From an uncultured Gardnerella sp. (GTDB lineage Bacteria; Actinomycetota; Actinomycetes; Actinomycetales; Bifidobacteriaceae), in assembly GCA_947088155.1 (NCBI GenBank), contig CAMUFL010000005.1, positions 1 through 64,000 of the forward strand: a stretch of DNA of 64,000 nucleotides, read 5' to 3'. The notes beneath the pieces were generated by a model. That model searched no databases. It had not been told where the DNA came from and worked only from the letters and a program-made list of their open reading frames with translations. This document shows positions 16,200 to 24,715 of the stretch, piece after piece (positions within the stretch are counted from its first letter, which is position 1; each line of letters begins with the position of its first letter). A program made the translations under genes and the position numbers.

Positions 16200-17207
16200 A
16201 TGAAGGTGAAATATGAAACAGCTAAATCTATAGCTGAACCGCTTTCGGATAAATCGGGCATGCCTCAAGGCAAAAGTGTTCATACTGCTCAGATTATGTT
16301 GTTGATTTGTGCTGCTATTTGGGGTGGCAGCTATGTTTCTTCAAAATATGCTCTTGAAGTGTTTCCTGTGCAATGGCTTATGGGCGTTCGTATGGTTGGA
16401 GCTTGCACAATTATGGCTGTTATTTTTTTCGGTACACTTCGTAAAACTTTTACAAAAAAGCTTATTGTTCCTTCTTTACTAACTGGAATTACGTATTATG
16501 CTACTTTAATTTTGCAAACTGAAGGATTACGTTCAATTGATCCAGGCCGTAGCGCGTTTTTGACAGCAGCATATTGCGTAATTACGCCATTTTCTGCTTG
16601 GTTAATTGTCAAGAAAAAGCCAACTCTTTTAGGATTAGTAGCTGCAGTTATGTGCGTTGCTGGAGTAGGTTTTGTGGCATTAAAGCCTGGAATGCTTGTT
16701 CTCACATTGTCTTATGGAGATTTCCTTACTTTATTATGTGCTGTAGTTTTTGCTTTTAATCTTACGTTCCTTGCGTATTATTCTCGTAAATATAATCCAG
16801 TTACGTTAACTTTTGGGCAATTTGTTGTTTCAGGCGTACTTTTTGTAGCTGGTGCGCTTATTTGTGAGCCTTTGCCAAACTTTAACGCTGCTGATCATTT
16901 CTCTATTTTTGCTAATATGTTCTACCTTACAGTGGTAGTAACAGTAGTTGCGCAAATTATGCAAAACTATAGTTTGGTGAATCTTTCTACTGCAAACGCT
17001 TCTGTGATTATGTGCACTGAAAGTTTGTTCACGCTTTTATTCTCTACTATTCTTTTTCATGAGCATGTTTCTAACATGGCTTTTGTGGGATTTGCTTTAA
17101 TATTTGCTGCAATTATTACTGCAAGCTTAGGTGAGCATTATTGTGATAAAAGAGCGAATTGTGAGCTTTCTTATAAAGATAGAGATTTTGAGGTTGCTAA
17201 GTCTTAG
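16200..17207 (+). CDS. EamA/DMT superfamily transporter
   Basis: A 10-helix drug/metabolite transporter superfamily protein (335 aa) built from two EamA repeats. The first starts near MLLICAAIWGGSYVSSKYAL and the second near GDFLTLLCAVVFAFNLTFLA. The ICAAIWGGSYV and ESLFTLLFSTILFHE motifs are characteristic. Family members export or import amino acids, nucleobases and other metabolites; the substrate here cannot be inferred. The ATG at 16200 follows a GAAGGGG site. It appears to be a single-gene unit. The short charged C-terminal tail is cytoplasmic. Confidence 0.9.
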   Translation: MKVKYETAKSIAEPLSDKSGMPQGKSVHTAQIMLLICAAIWGGSYVSSKYALEVFPVQWLMGVRMVGACTIMAVIFFGTLRKTFTKKLIVPSLLTGITYYATLILQTEGLRSIDPGRSAFLTAAYCVITPFSAWLIVKKKPTLLGLVAAVMCVAGVGFVALKPGMLVLTLSYGDFLTLLCAVVFAFNLTFLAYYSRKYNPVTLTFGQFVVSGVLFVAGALICEPLPNFNAADHFSIFANMFYLTVVVTVVAQIMQNYSLVNLSTANASVIMCTESLFTLLFSTILFHEHVSNMAFVGFALIFAAIITASLGEHYCDKRANCELSYKDRDFEVAKS

Positions 17208-17397
17208 GCATTTCAGTTTTGTGTAGCTAAGTTTTATGTATATAAGACTTGTGATTTTGTTGTAAGAATGCTCTGGCAATGCTGTGCAATTTTTGCGTAG
17301 AGTGATACCATCATTGTTGTAATGGTGTTGGTAGTGGAATTTGCATATTTGCCATGCATTTTGGCATTATATTCGCATAAATAGTTAAGGTGCATAA

Positions 17398-18474
17398 GTG
17401 AAGAATTTCTTCAAAGGCATATCGTTTACGCAAGTATTAGCTGGATCGCTCGCTGCAGTGACTTCGTTTTTACTTGCTTCTAAAATTGGTATTGCTGGTT
17501 CAGTTATTGGCGTAGCTATTGGTTCTATTGTCTCAGCAGTAGCATCACAGTTGTATCAGAATGTTATTCACGCTTCATCGCGTAAACTTTCGGAAGTAAA
17601 TCCGAATACTTCTACAGAACAGTCTAATTTTAGTAATGTGTCAGATTCTAGCGTGCGTTCAAATGGTTTAGAGAATGTTGATTCTAAAAGAATTGGAGAT
17701 GATATTCATATGCAATATTCATCAAATTCGTTGCAATGTAATACTGATCCTTCAGATGACAAAAATATGACTGTTCAAGATGCAAGATCTGGACGCACTG
17801 TTAGTTCGCAAGTCCGTAATCCGGAATTAGAAAATACGCGTATTTTGGAATTGTCGAAATTACGTGAACAGCATGAAGAAGACATGGAACTGTCGGAGGG
17901 CACAATTCCAGAGCCGGTGCCGTTATCTAAGGTTGTTAGTGGAAACTACGGTTACTCTTCTAGATCTTACCAAAATAGAAACGATCATCGTACAACAATT
18001 GTTGTTGCTGTTATAAGTGCTCTTATAGCTGTTATTGTTACTGCAGGTGCTGTTCTTTTGTTTACACAAGGAAAAGGCACAGACAATATTGATAAGCCTG
18101 AAGAAATTAGTCATGAGCAGCAGCAAAATCAGCCGCAACCTAAGCAACGTCTTAACACGAATACTAATCAAGACCATAAGAAGTCTCATGATGATTCTGA
18201 TAGTAAAGATGCTAATGAAGACGAAAATGATGAGCATAGCAATGAAAACGCAGCTGGCTCAACAGGTGGTCATTCTGATAATGATTTAGGTAGTGACACT
18301 AACAATGATTCAGGAACGAATTCAGGTGATGCTGCTAGTGGGAATAGTGGATCGGGTGCTGATAGTTCTGATGCAGGTGCTGGATCTGCTGGATCTTCGG
18401 GATCTACTGGTTCTTCAAACAATGTAACTTCTCCTGGTAATGGTGATCAATCTGGAAGTGCCAATGGTAACTAG
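17398..18474 (+). CDS. Membrane protein with Ser/Gly/Asn-rich extracellular tail, unknown function
   Basis: A 358-aa protein I recognise only as a bifidobacterial conserved hypothetical. Residues 8-52 are a long hydrophobic Gly/Ala/Ser-rich stretch (GISFTQVLAGSLAAVTSFLL then IGIAGSVIGVAIGSIVSAVA), probably a helical hairpin. A variable linker follows. A strong membrane helix lies at about residues 200-222 (IVVAVISALIAVIVTAGAVL). Everything after residue 225 is low complexity: Gln/Asn/Lys, then Asp/Glu/Asn, then Gly/Ser/Asp, ending in GNGDQSGSANGN. There is no sortase motif. The start is GTG 17398 with an AAGGTG site. A cell-wall-spanning role is plausible but unproven. Confidence 0.75.
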   Translation: MKNFFKGISFTQVLAGSLAAVTSFLLASKIGIAGSVIGVAIGSIVSAVASQLYQNVIHASSRKLSEVNPNTSTEQSNFSNVSDSSVRSNGLENVDSKRIGDDIHMQYSSNSLQCNTDPSDDKNMTVQDARSGRTVSSQVRNPELENTRILELSKLREQHEEDMELSEGTIPEPVPLSKVVSGNYGYSSRSYQNRNDHRTTIVVAVISALIAVIVTAGAVLLFTQGKGTDNIDKPEEISHEQQQNQPQPKQRLNTNTNQDHKKSHDDSDSKDANEDENDEHSNENAAGSTGGHSDNDLGSDTNNDSGTNSGDAASGNSGSGADSSDAGAGSAGSSGSTGSSNNVTSPGNGDQSGSANGN

Positions 18475-18523
18475 TTCTTGAATTGGTTTGCCGAATTGGT
18501 TCTTGAATTGGTTTGCCGAATTG
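18474..18523. repeat. 25-bp perfect tandem duplication
   Basis: Two identical 25-bp units, 18474-18498 and 18499-18523, each starting GTTCTTGAATTGG and ending GCCGAATTG. The first begins at the last base of the stop codon of the preceding gene. Confidence 0.95.
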
Positions 18524-18653
18524 GCGACTAAATTGTTAGTAGAATTCGCAGGATTTTTGGAATTTGTAAGTTGAATTCGACACGCCGCATTTGGATAGAG
18601 CGGCTATTTGTTGTATTCTATCAAAGGTTCGTTTGAACGGCATAAGTAAAAAT

Positions 18654-18726
18654 GGGGCTATGGCGCAGCTGGTAGCGCATCTCCATGGCATGGAGGGGGT
18701 CGGGGGTTCGAATCCCCCTAGCTCCA
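18654..18726 (+). tRNA. tRNA-Ala (anticodon GGC)
   Basis: 73-nt cloverleaf. The acceptor GGGGCTA pairs with TAGCTCC. The D-arm is GCGC/GCGC. The anticodon stem TCTCC/GGAGG closes loop ATGGCAT, anticodon GGC. The T-arm is GGGGG-TTCGAAT-CCCCC. The discriminator is A and no CCA is encoded. Confidence 0.97.
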
Positions 18727-18733
18727 CAAATTT

Positions 18734-18764
18734 TAAACGTCACTTCTCATGAAGTGGCGTTTTT
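18734..18764 (+). terminator. Terminator after tRNA-Ala
   Basis: Stem AACGTCACTTC with GAAGTGGCGTT (one G-T pair), TCAT loop, followed by a T-run. Confidence 0.85.
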
Positions 18765-18839
18765 TGTTATTATTTTTCGATTTTTATGCGCCACGCCGTA
18801 TTTTTTACTGTTTGTCTGCAAGTCGTACTAATAATGAAC

Positions 18840-19020
18840 ACCATCGACCAGAGGTCGCGCTCGACAAGAGTAATAAGCATGAGCTAGGGAAAGCGTTAAT
18901 TGCTTACAAAAGGGGAGAGCGCCGAAGTTTACTGCTTAATCCCAAAAGTAGTGAGCTGGGACTTGGCTTAATATACCAAGGACTGTCGCAGCGAGTCGGC
19001 ATTCGCTGCGGAGAGCTATC
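18840..19020 (+). ncRNA. Lysine riboswitch (L box)
   Basis: The leader of the permease gene carries the conserved lysine-aptamer blocks in order: AGAGGTCGCG (18850-18859), AAGAGTAA (18866-18873), AAAGGGGAGAGCGCCGAAG (18909-18927), GCTGGGACTTGG (18955-18966), GGACTGTC (18980-18987), then a GCAGCGA...TCGCTGC hairpin (18988-19009) and GGAGAGCTATC (19009-19019). These correspond block by block to the Bacillus lysC L box. No T-run terminator follows. A CCTC at 19050-19053 could pair with the GGAGG ribosome binding site (19068-19072), so translational control is the likelier output; that part is inference. Confidence 0.93.
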
Positions 19021-19076
19021 GACACGCTTGCTTTTGCTTGCTTGTTTTGCCTCTGATTGTCATGAAAGGAGGAAAA

Positions 19077-20567
19077 ATGAGTAGCTCATTATCATCTACT
19101 GCTGTACAGAATACTCAGCAGAATACTCAGCAAAATAACGATGTCCATAGAGGATTAAAAACCCGCCATATTTCCATGATTGCTTTAGGTGGCAGCATTG
19201 GCACCGGCTTATTCGTTGCTAGTGGTGCAACAATCCATATGGCTGGTCCTGGCGGCGCTTTGCTCGCTTATGGTGCGATTGGCATTATGGTCTACTTCCT
19301 TATGACTTCCCTTGGTGAAATGGCCACTTTTATGCCTATTAGTGGATCGTTTGCATCGTATTCTGGACGTTTTATTGATCCTGCACTCGGTTTCGCAATG
19401 GGCTGGAACTATTGGTTTAATTGGGCTATTACGGTTGCAGTGGACGTTAGTACTGCAGCAATAGTTCTGCAATACTGGTTCCCAACAGTGCCAATATGGA
19501 TTTTCTCGCTGTCGGTTCTTATGCTTATTTTGGTTATCAATGTGCTTACAGTTAAGTGCTTTGGAGAAACCGAATACTGGCTTTCTATTATTAAAGTGTT
19601 GGCAGTAATCGTATTCCTTGTTATCGGTTCGCTTACGATTGTTGGCATTGTTGGCGGCAAAGCGCCATTCTTGCAAAACTTCACTCATAAGGACGCTCCA
19701 TTTGCAGGCGGTGTTCCTGCAGTGTTGTGTGCTTTCGCTATTGCAGGCTTCTCTTTCCAAGGAACTGAGCTTATTGGTATTACTGCAGGTGAGTCTGCAA
19801 CTCCTGAAAAGAGTATTCCAAAGGCTGTAAAGCAAGTGTTCTGGCGTATTCTTCTCTTCTACATTCTTGCTATTTTCGTTATTGCTTGCATTATTCCTTA
19901 TACTGACAAGAACTTACTTGGTTCTGATGTAACTGATATTGCTATTAGCCCATTCACGCTCGTGTTCCAGCGTGCAGGTCTTGCAGCTGCTGCAGCAGTT
20001 ATGAATGCCGTGATTTTGACTTCTGTTATTTCTGCAGCAAATTCAGGCATGTATGCTTCAACAAGAATGCTTTATTCGCTCGCAAAAGAAGATAATGCTC
20101 CAAAAGTATTTGGCAAGGTAAGTCTTCGTGGTATTCCTGTTCCTGCGTTGATTGCTACATTTGTAGTTGCTTTATTTACTTTCTTTATGAGTATTTTTGG
20201 CGATCAAATATACATGTTCCTGGTTGCTGCAAGTGGTTTGACTGGTTTTATTGCTTGGGCTGGTATTGCTGCAGCTCATTATCGCTTCCGTAAGGCATAC
20301 TTGGCTCAAGGTCATTCCTTAGATGAATTAGTTTACCGAGCAAAGTGGTATCCGTTTGGTCCTATTGTTGCGTTCTTCTTATGCATTCTTGTTATTGTTG
20401 GTCAGGATTTGCATTCATTTGCAACGCTTAACTGGCAGGCTATTGGAATCACGTACATGTCTGTGCCGCTATTTATCGTTCTATACATTGGTTATAAGAT
20501 TAAAAATCATACTCGAGTAATTCCTCTTGAAGAAGTCGATTTAACTCATGTTCGAGTAGCAAAATGA
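19077..20567 (+). CDS. lysP: Amino acid permease, probably lysine-specific (APC superfamily)
   Basis: A 12-helix APC-superfamily amino acid/proton symporter of 496 aa. The N-terminal motif HISMIALGGSIGTGLFVASG is the substrate-binding TM1 of the AAT family. GFSFQGTELIGITAGES (TM6 region) and SANSGMYASTRMLYSLAKED are also family hallmarks. Lysine specificity is inferred from the L-box riboswitch directly upstream and from resemblance to LysP. The start is ATG 19077 with an ideal AAAGGAGGA site; the frame is open further upstream but that part is riboswitch sequence. A strong terminator follows. Confidence 0.93.
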   Translation: MSSSLSSTAVQNTQQNTQQNNDVHRGLKTRHISMIALGGSIGTGLFVASGATIHMAGPGGALLAYGAIGIMVYFLMTSLGEMATFMPISGSFASYSGRFIDPALGFAMGWNYWFNWAITVAVDVSTAAIVLQYWFPTVPIWIFSLSVLMLILVINVLTVKCFGETEYWLSIIKVLAVIVFLVIGSLTIVGIVGGKAPFLQNFTHKDAPFAGGVPAVLCAFAIAGFSFQGTELIGITAGESATPEKSIPKAVKQVFWRILLFYILAIFVIACIIPYTDKNLLGSDVTDIAISPFTLVFQRAGLAAAAAVMNAVILTSVISAANSGMYASTRMLYSLAKEDNAPKVFGKVSLRGIPVPALIATFVVALFTFFMSIFGDQIYMFLVAASGLTGFIAWAGIAAAHYRFRKAYLAQGHSLDELVYRAKWYPFGPIVAFFLCILVIVGQDLHSFATLNWQAIGITYMSVPLFIVLYIGYKIKNHTRVIPLEEVDLTHVRVAK

Positions 20568-20616
20568 ACGAATAGTTTATAAAGTTCAACATCGTTTACG
20601 ATGTAGAGTTAGATAA

Positions 20617-20655
20617 TGTAAAAGCTCCCAGCGTATATCACTGGGAGCTTTTACA
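20617..20655. terminator. Bidirectional terminator after the lysine permease
   Basis: A perfect 15-bp stem, TGTAAAAGCTCCCAG (20617-20631) with CTGGGAGCTTTTACA (20641-20655), 9-nt loop. It serves both the permease and the convergent minus-strand gene. Confidence 0.92.
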
Positions 20656-20680
20656 TTGAATCAGATAACAGAGCAATGTT

Positions 20681-21583
20681 TTATGGTTTTTGTGAACCTG
20701 CTATTATGTCCGGGGTTTGTTTTTTATCGGAATCTTGGTTGTCCTTTTTTGCTTTATCATTCGGATCTCCTTGACCACTATTTCCTTTAGGTTTTTCAGC
20801 ATCAGCTCCTTCTTCGTTGCCTTTTTTGTCTGATTTTGTGCTTCCTTTACCTTCTTCGTTGCCTTTTTTGCCTGGTTCTGTGCTTCCTTCACCTTCTTCG
20901 TTGCCTTTTTTGTGCTGTGAATTTTCTGTATTACTATTTTTTTCAGGCTTTTTGTTAGTCTTTGTTTCAGGCTTTTTCTCAGTCTTCTGTTTCTTAGTGT
21001 CTTGAGTATTTGTCGTCGGCGCTGGCGTTGGCTTTGGCTTTGGTGGGACAACATTTGAACGCTGAATTACAATTCCAGTCGATTCATTTATCTCTTGCTT
21101 CTTTGTTTCTTCGTCTTGTTTGTCTTTGTCTTTGTCTTTATCTTTTTTGTTATTTTCATCGATTAATGTAACAGCCAACTCGCGCACTTTTTTTGCTTTG
21201 ACTGCATACCATTCAGAAGCAGCTAAAGCTTCTGCGCTTTGGGAACCAAGTTCTTCAGGAGAGTTTGCTGTGCAAGATACTGCGTCAGGAACCTTTTCGC
21301 TCATGATTTTAGCAAGTTCTTTTGCGTTATCAGAGTCACCTTTTGTGAGATCTGTTATTACGCTGTTATGTACTAAACTTTTCCATACGGCATTGGCTTT
21401 AGAAACTTGTGCAACTTTTATCTCGCACTGTTTGCGAGCTGCTTTAGTGCGTTCAGTCTGCTTCATGTACCAAAGTGTGCCAACTGTGCCAAGAGCTAAA
21501 GCTAGCACAACAATTCCTGCTATGAGAATAATGAGCTTTTTCTTTTGGTTCGTTTCAACATTATCGGAGCTATGTTGATTCAT
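20681..21583 (-). CDS. Single-pass membrane protein with Lys/Glu-rich repeat tail, unknown function
   Basis: A 300-aa protein with a short cytoplasmic N-terminus, one membrane helix (residues ~15-36, LIILIAGIVVLALALGTVGT), and an extracellular helical domain of ~120 residues with two cysteines (KQCEIKVAQ and AVSCTAN) that could form a disulphide. The rest is Lys/Glu/Pro/Asn-rich. Within it are three 14-residue tandem repeats beginning KKGNEEG. There is no lipobox or sortase motif. I do not recognise a family. The tail composition suggests a wall-spanning or wall-associated segment. Confidence 0.75.
   Translation of the reverse strand: MNQHSSDNVETNQKKKLIILIAGIVVLALALGTVGTLWYMKQTERTKAARKQCEIKVAQVSKANAVWKSLVHNSVITDLTKGDSDNAKELAKIMSEKVPDAVSCTANSPEELGSQSAEALAASEWYAVKAKKVRELAVTLIDENNKKDKDKDKDKQDEETKKQEINESTGIVIQRSNVVPPKPKPTPAPTTNTQDTKKQKTEKKPETKTNKKPEKNSNTENSQHKKGNEEGEGSTEPGKKGNEEGKGSTKSDKKGNEEGADAEKPKGNSGQGDPNDKAKKDNQDSDKKQTPDIIAGSQKP
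20809..20934. repeat. 42-bp (14-codon) tandem repeats
   Basis: Three units with a 42-bp period inside the minus-strand gene; CTTCTTCGTTGC recurs at 20809, 20851 and 20893. They encode the KKGNEEG repeats. Confidence 0.85.
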
Positions 21584-21734
21584 ATTTGTCCTCTGTTATC
21601 TATTGCTGCTCAACATTAGCGCATTTGAATACGCAACTTGTTTATATAATACGCCAAAATGTTTATGTTAGCCACGCTCATGAGCGCTAAACAATCAAGA
21701 TTTTGCTTGTGGATACAAGTCGTAATATTTAACG

Positions 21735-21763
21735 CAAAAAGCCACTGGAAAACCAGTGGCTTT
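21735..21763 (-). terminator. Terminator after tRNA-Asn
   Basis: GCCACTGG-AAAA-CCAGTGGC (21741-21760), a perfect 8-bp stem. On the minus strand it is followed by a T-run (AAAAA at 21736-21740 on the plus strand). Confidence 0.9.
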
Positions 21764-21764
21764 A

Positions 21765-21840
21765 TGGCTCCTGCGGCTGGGCTTGAACCAGCGACCATTC
21801 GATTAACAGTCGAACGCTCTGCCAACTGAGCTACGCAGGA
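21765..21840 (-). tRNA. tRNA-Asn (anticodon GTT)
   Basis: Cloverleaf on the minus strand. The acceptor TCCTGCG pairs with CGCAGGA. The D-arm is GCTC/GAGC. The anticodon stem TTCGA/TCGAA closes loop CTGTTAA, anticodon GTT. The T-arm is GCTGG-TTCAAGC-CCAGC. The discriminator is G. Unlike the other two tRNAs here, the 3' CCA is encoded (21765-21767). Confidence 0.97.
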
Positions 21841-22004
21841 ATATCTTGTGCTCAACTAAGCGCTGTGCACAAGACATTTATATTACACGGAATTTTCAAA
21901 GATGCAAATATGGCGTGTTTTGGCGTGTCGAAATAGTGATTATAAGCATATGTTTTATCCACAATGCTTTAAAAGCTTATGATTTTCGCAAATTAGCTGC
22001 AAAA

Positions 22005-22029
22005 CTTTTATAAAAGTCGTTTTATAAAA
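22005..22029. promoter_or_regulatory. Twin TTTTATAAAA palindromes
   Basis: Two copies of the 10-bp palindrome TTTTATAAAA at 22006-22015 and 22020-22029, 14 bp apart, directly before the LytM-like gene. They could be promoter -10 material, a repressor site, or both. Confidence 0.4.
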
Positions 22030-22046
22030 ATATGGATGGGGAATAT

Positions 22047-22664
22047 ATGTGTATTCGCAAAAATTATGGATTATATTACAAAATATCTGCCTGTTTGGGG
22101 ATTTTTATAATCTCAGTTATTTTATTAGATGCGCTGTTTTTACAACCCGAAATTTCGCAAAATAATCATCATCTTAAATATTATGTTGTAGAATCTGCTG
22201 TGACATGTTACCACAAGTGTGCTCTTTCTAAAGGTGATTATAGTGAAAAAACATGCAAGTCAGCTATGCAATGGCCTGTGAAACCTGCACAAATAGTAAA
22301 AGCTTTTAATCCTCCGCCTAAACCTTGGATGGCTGGGCATCGTGGCGTAGATTTAGCTGCAAGCACAGGGACTCCTTTATTTGCGCCTGCAGATGGCGTT
22401 ATTAGTTTTGCTGGTAAAGTCGCTGGTAAATCAGTTGTGACTATTAGGCATGGTGAACTGACATCCACTTTTGAGCCTGCTGTAACAAAGTTTAGCGTTG
22501 GGGTTTTTGTGAAAAGAGGCCAGAATTTTGCACATGTCGAAGGAGGTTCGGACCATTGCGGCACAACTTGTGTGCAGTGGGGTTTAAAGCGCAAAAATCG
22601 CACATATGCTGATCCTGGAGGAATGACTGTTAAGCGTCGCATTGTGCTTAAGCCTGTGGAATAA
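22047..22664 (+). CDS. Degenerate LytM (M23-like) domain protein, probably non-catalytic
   Basis: About 205 aa with one N-terminal membrane helix (SACLGIFIISVILLDALFLQ), a region with three cysteines (CYHKCALS, EKTC), and a C-terminal M23/LytM fold (MAGHRGVDLAASTGTPLFAPADG). The first zinc motif HxxxD (HRGVD) is present. The later motifs are not: the usual YxHL is TFEP and the catalytic HxH (LHFE-type) is CVQWGL. A zinc endopeptidase activity is therefore unlikely; such proteins can act as amidase activators. The start at ATG 22047 is preferred over 22032 because GGATGGGGA lies between them. It appears monocistronic. Confidence 0.82.
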   Translation: MCIRKNYGLYYKISACLGIFIISVILLDALFLQPEISQNNHHLKYYVVESAVTCYHKCALSKGDYSEKTCKSAMQWPVKPAQIVKAFNPPPKPWMAGHRGVDLAASTGTPLFAPADGVISFAGKVAGKSVVTIRHGELTSTFEPAVTKFSVGVFVKRGQNFAHVEGGSDHCGTTCVQWGLKRKNRTYADPGGMTVKRRIVLKPVE

Positions 22665-22806
22665 GCACGATAATATATTTGTATCGTAGATATTTGTAGA
22701 TAAATGAACAAAATTGATTACAATCTTGTAGATATTCGCATATGCGAAGGCTTGCAAATCGCGTATAGTAAAGATATACGTCAATTCAGCAGATAGAGGA
22801 GCTAAT

Positions 22807-24618
22807 ATGCAAGAATATTCTCGTCCACTTGATGAGTCTATTGATACAGATGTTAATGTTTTCTCACTGCTAGAAGAGCGAGCAGAGCGCAATCCTAATG
22901 GTTCTTTGGTTGAATACGTTGGAGCTGACGGCGTTTGGAAGTCATATACTGCTGAAGAATTTAGAGATAAGGTAATAGCTGTTGCTAAAGGCTTTATTGC
23001 TAGAGGAGTAATGCCTGGTGATGCTGTGTCAATTATTGCTCACACTTCATGGCAATGGACAGTTCTTGATATGGCTATTATGTCTATAGGCGCATTGACA
23101 GTGCCAATTTATGAAACAAGCTCTTCGCTGCAAATACAACATATTGTTCAAGATTCTCAAGTATGTTCAATATTTGTGGAGTCTCCTGAAATGTTGCCAA
23201 AAATAGAGGCTGTTCAGGAAGAATGTCCTACTCTTCACGACGTATATGTAATGAATCGTGGTGCTATCGACGCGTGCATTGAATACGGTAAAGCAGTAAC
23301 TGATGCTGAATTTTATGAGCGAGTGCACGCTGTTAATGGAAGTGACATAGCAACAATTGTATACACTTCAGGTTCAACTGGTGAGCCAAAAGGAATTGAG
23401 CTTACTCATAGCAATTTTGTTTTTATTGCTAAATCAGGTGTTATTTCTATGCCAGATATTGCGTTAAAAGACAGCCCGCGTCTTTTGCTGTTCTTGCCTC
23501 TTGCGCACGTTTTTGCTAGGTTTATGCAATTGTTCTGCTTTGCTGGAAATATAACTCTTGGTTTGACGAGTAATTTGAAAACTGTATTGTTTGATTTTCA
23601 AACTTTTAAACCAACATTTATTCTTGGTGTTCCACGCATTTTTGAGAAGATTTACAATGCTGCTTCTCAAAAAGCAGGCAGGGGAGTAAAAGGTTTTATT
23701 TTTGCTTATGCGTCTAAGGTTGCTCGCGAATGGTCTCGCGCTCAGCAGTCTAGTTCAATGGTTCCTCCAATGCTTGCTCTTAGCCATTCAATATGTAAAA
23801 AATTAGTGTATGCTCCACTACTACACGTATTTGGAGGCTCTGTTTCATACGCTATTTCGGGCGGCGCTCCTTTAGATTTGTCGATTGCGCATTTCTTTAA
23901 TGGTATTGGTTTGCCTCTTCTAGAAGGCTATGGAATGACAGAAACTTGTGCACCTTCTATGGTGAATCCTACGACAGGTTATCGCATTGGTACCGTTGGT
24001 TTGCCTGTAAAGGGTGTATCTGTTGCTATTGCTGACGATGGTGAATTGTGCATTAAGAGTCCTGCAGTATGCAAAGGCTACCATAATAATCCTGAGCTTA
24101 CCAAACAGCAGATTGTAAATGGCTGGTTGCATACGGGAGATTTTGGGTCTTTAGACGATGACGGTTTTGTGCGTATTACAGGCAGAAAGAAAGATCTTAT
24201 TATTACTGCTGGCGGTAAGAACTTATCTCCAAATGCGTTAGAAGCTTCATTAATGTCTTCACCTATTATTTCTCAAGCTGTTGTTATTGGAGACAGGAAG
24301 CCGTTTGTTTCAGCAATTATTGCGCTCGATTTATCAGAAGTAAATACTTGGCTTTCTTCGCGTGGCGCATGCCCTGTACGGTCTTTAAAGGAGGCTTCAC
24401 GTAACGGTATTGTGCGAGCAGAAGTTGAGCGTGCTGTTAGCAAAGCAAATGAGCTAGTTTCTAGAGCTGAGTCTATTCGCAAGTTCGAAATAGTTCCAGA
24501 TGAGTTTACTCAAGCAAACGGTTTGATTACGCCAAGTTTAAAGGCGCGTCGTCAAGTTGTTGTAGAGCGTTATAACGACCTTATCGAACATGTTATTTAT
24601 GCTCCACGCAAACGTTAG
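22807..24618 (+). CDS. Long-chain fatty acid-CoA ligase (AMP-forming)
   Basis: Adenylates a fatty acid and transfers it to CoA (FadD/FACS family). The P-loop signature IVYTSGSTGEPKGIELTHSN, EGYGMTETCAPSMVNP, TGDFGSLDDDGFVRITGRKKDLI and the ACS C-terminal KNLSPNALEA are all intact. At 603 aa it matches the actinobacterial long-chain type. The ATG at 22807 has an AGAGGAG site. It is convergent with the lipoprotein gene and not in an operon. No beta-oxidation genes are nearby, so its likely use is incorporating exogenous fatty acids into lipids; that is inference. Confidence 0.95.
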   Translation: MQEYSRPLDESIDTDVNVFSLLEERAERNPNGSLVEYVGADGVWKSYTAEEFRDKVIAVAKGFIARGVMPGDAVSIIAHTSWQWTVLDMAIMSIGALTVPIYETSSSLQIQHIVQDSQVCSIFVESPEMLPKIEAVQEECPTLHDVYVMNRGAIDACIEYGKAVTDAEFYERVHAVNGSDIATIVYTSGSTGEPKGIELTHSNFVFIAKSGVISMPDIALKDSPRLLLFLPLAHVFARFMQLFCFAGNITLGLTSNLKTVLFDFQTFKPTFILGVPRIFEKIYNAASQKAGRGVKGFIFAYASKVAREWSRAQQSSSMVPPMLALSHSICKKLVYAPLLHVFGGSVSYAISGGAPLDLSIAHFFNGIGLPLLEGYGMTETCAPSMVNPTTGYRIGTVGLPVKGVSVAIADDGELCIKSPAVCKGYHNNPELTKQQIVNGWLHTGDFGSLDDDGFVRITGRKKDLIITAGGKNLSPNALEASLMSSPIISQAVVIGDRKPFVSAIIALDLSEVNTWLSSRGACPVRSLKEASRNGIVRAEVERAVSKANELVSRAESIRKFEIVPDEFTQANGLITPSLKARRQVVVERYNDLIEHVIYAPRKR

Positions 24619-24715
24619 CTGCGTGTAAATTCGTAGAATATAGTTTGAAGTTAGCCTGAAGCTACAGATTGCGTTCCACAAATTATATTTCACAACTTGC
24701 ATCCAAAAATTGTAT

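Noticed and set aside
18749..19084. 111-codon plus-strand frame before the lysine permease
   Set aside because: It covers the lysine riboswitch and has no ribosome binding site.
21616..21855. 79-codon minus-strand frame
   Set aside because: It spans tRNA-Asn and its terminator; the reading is tRNA sequence.
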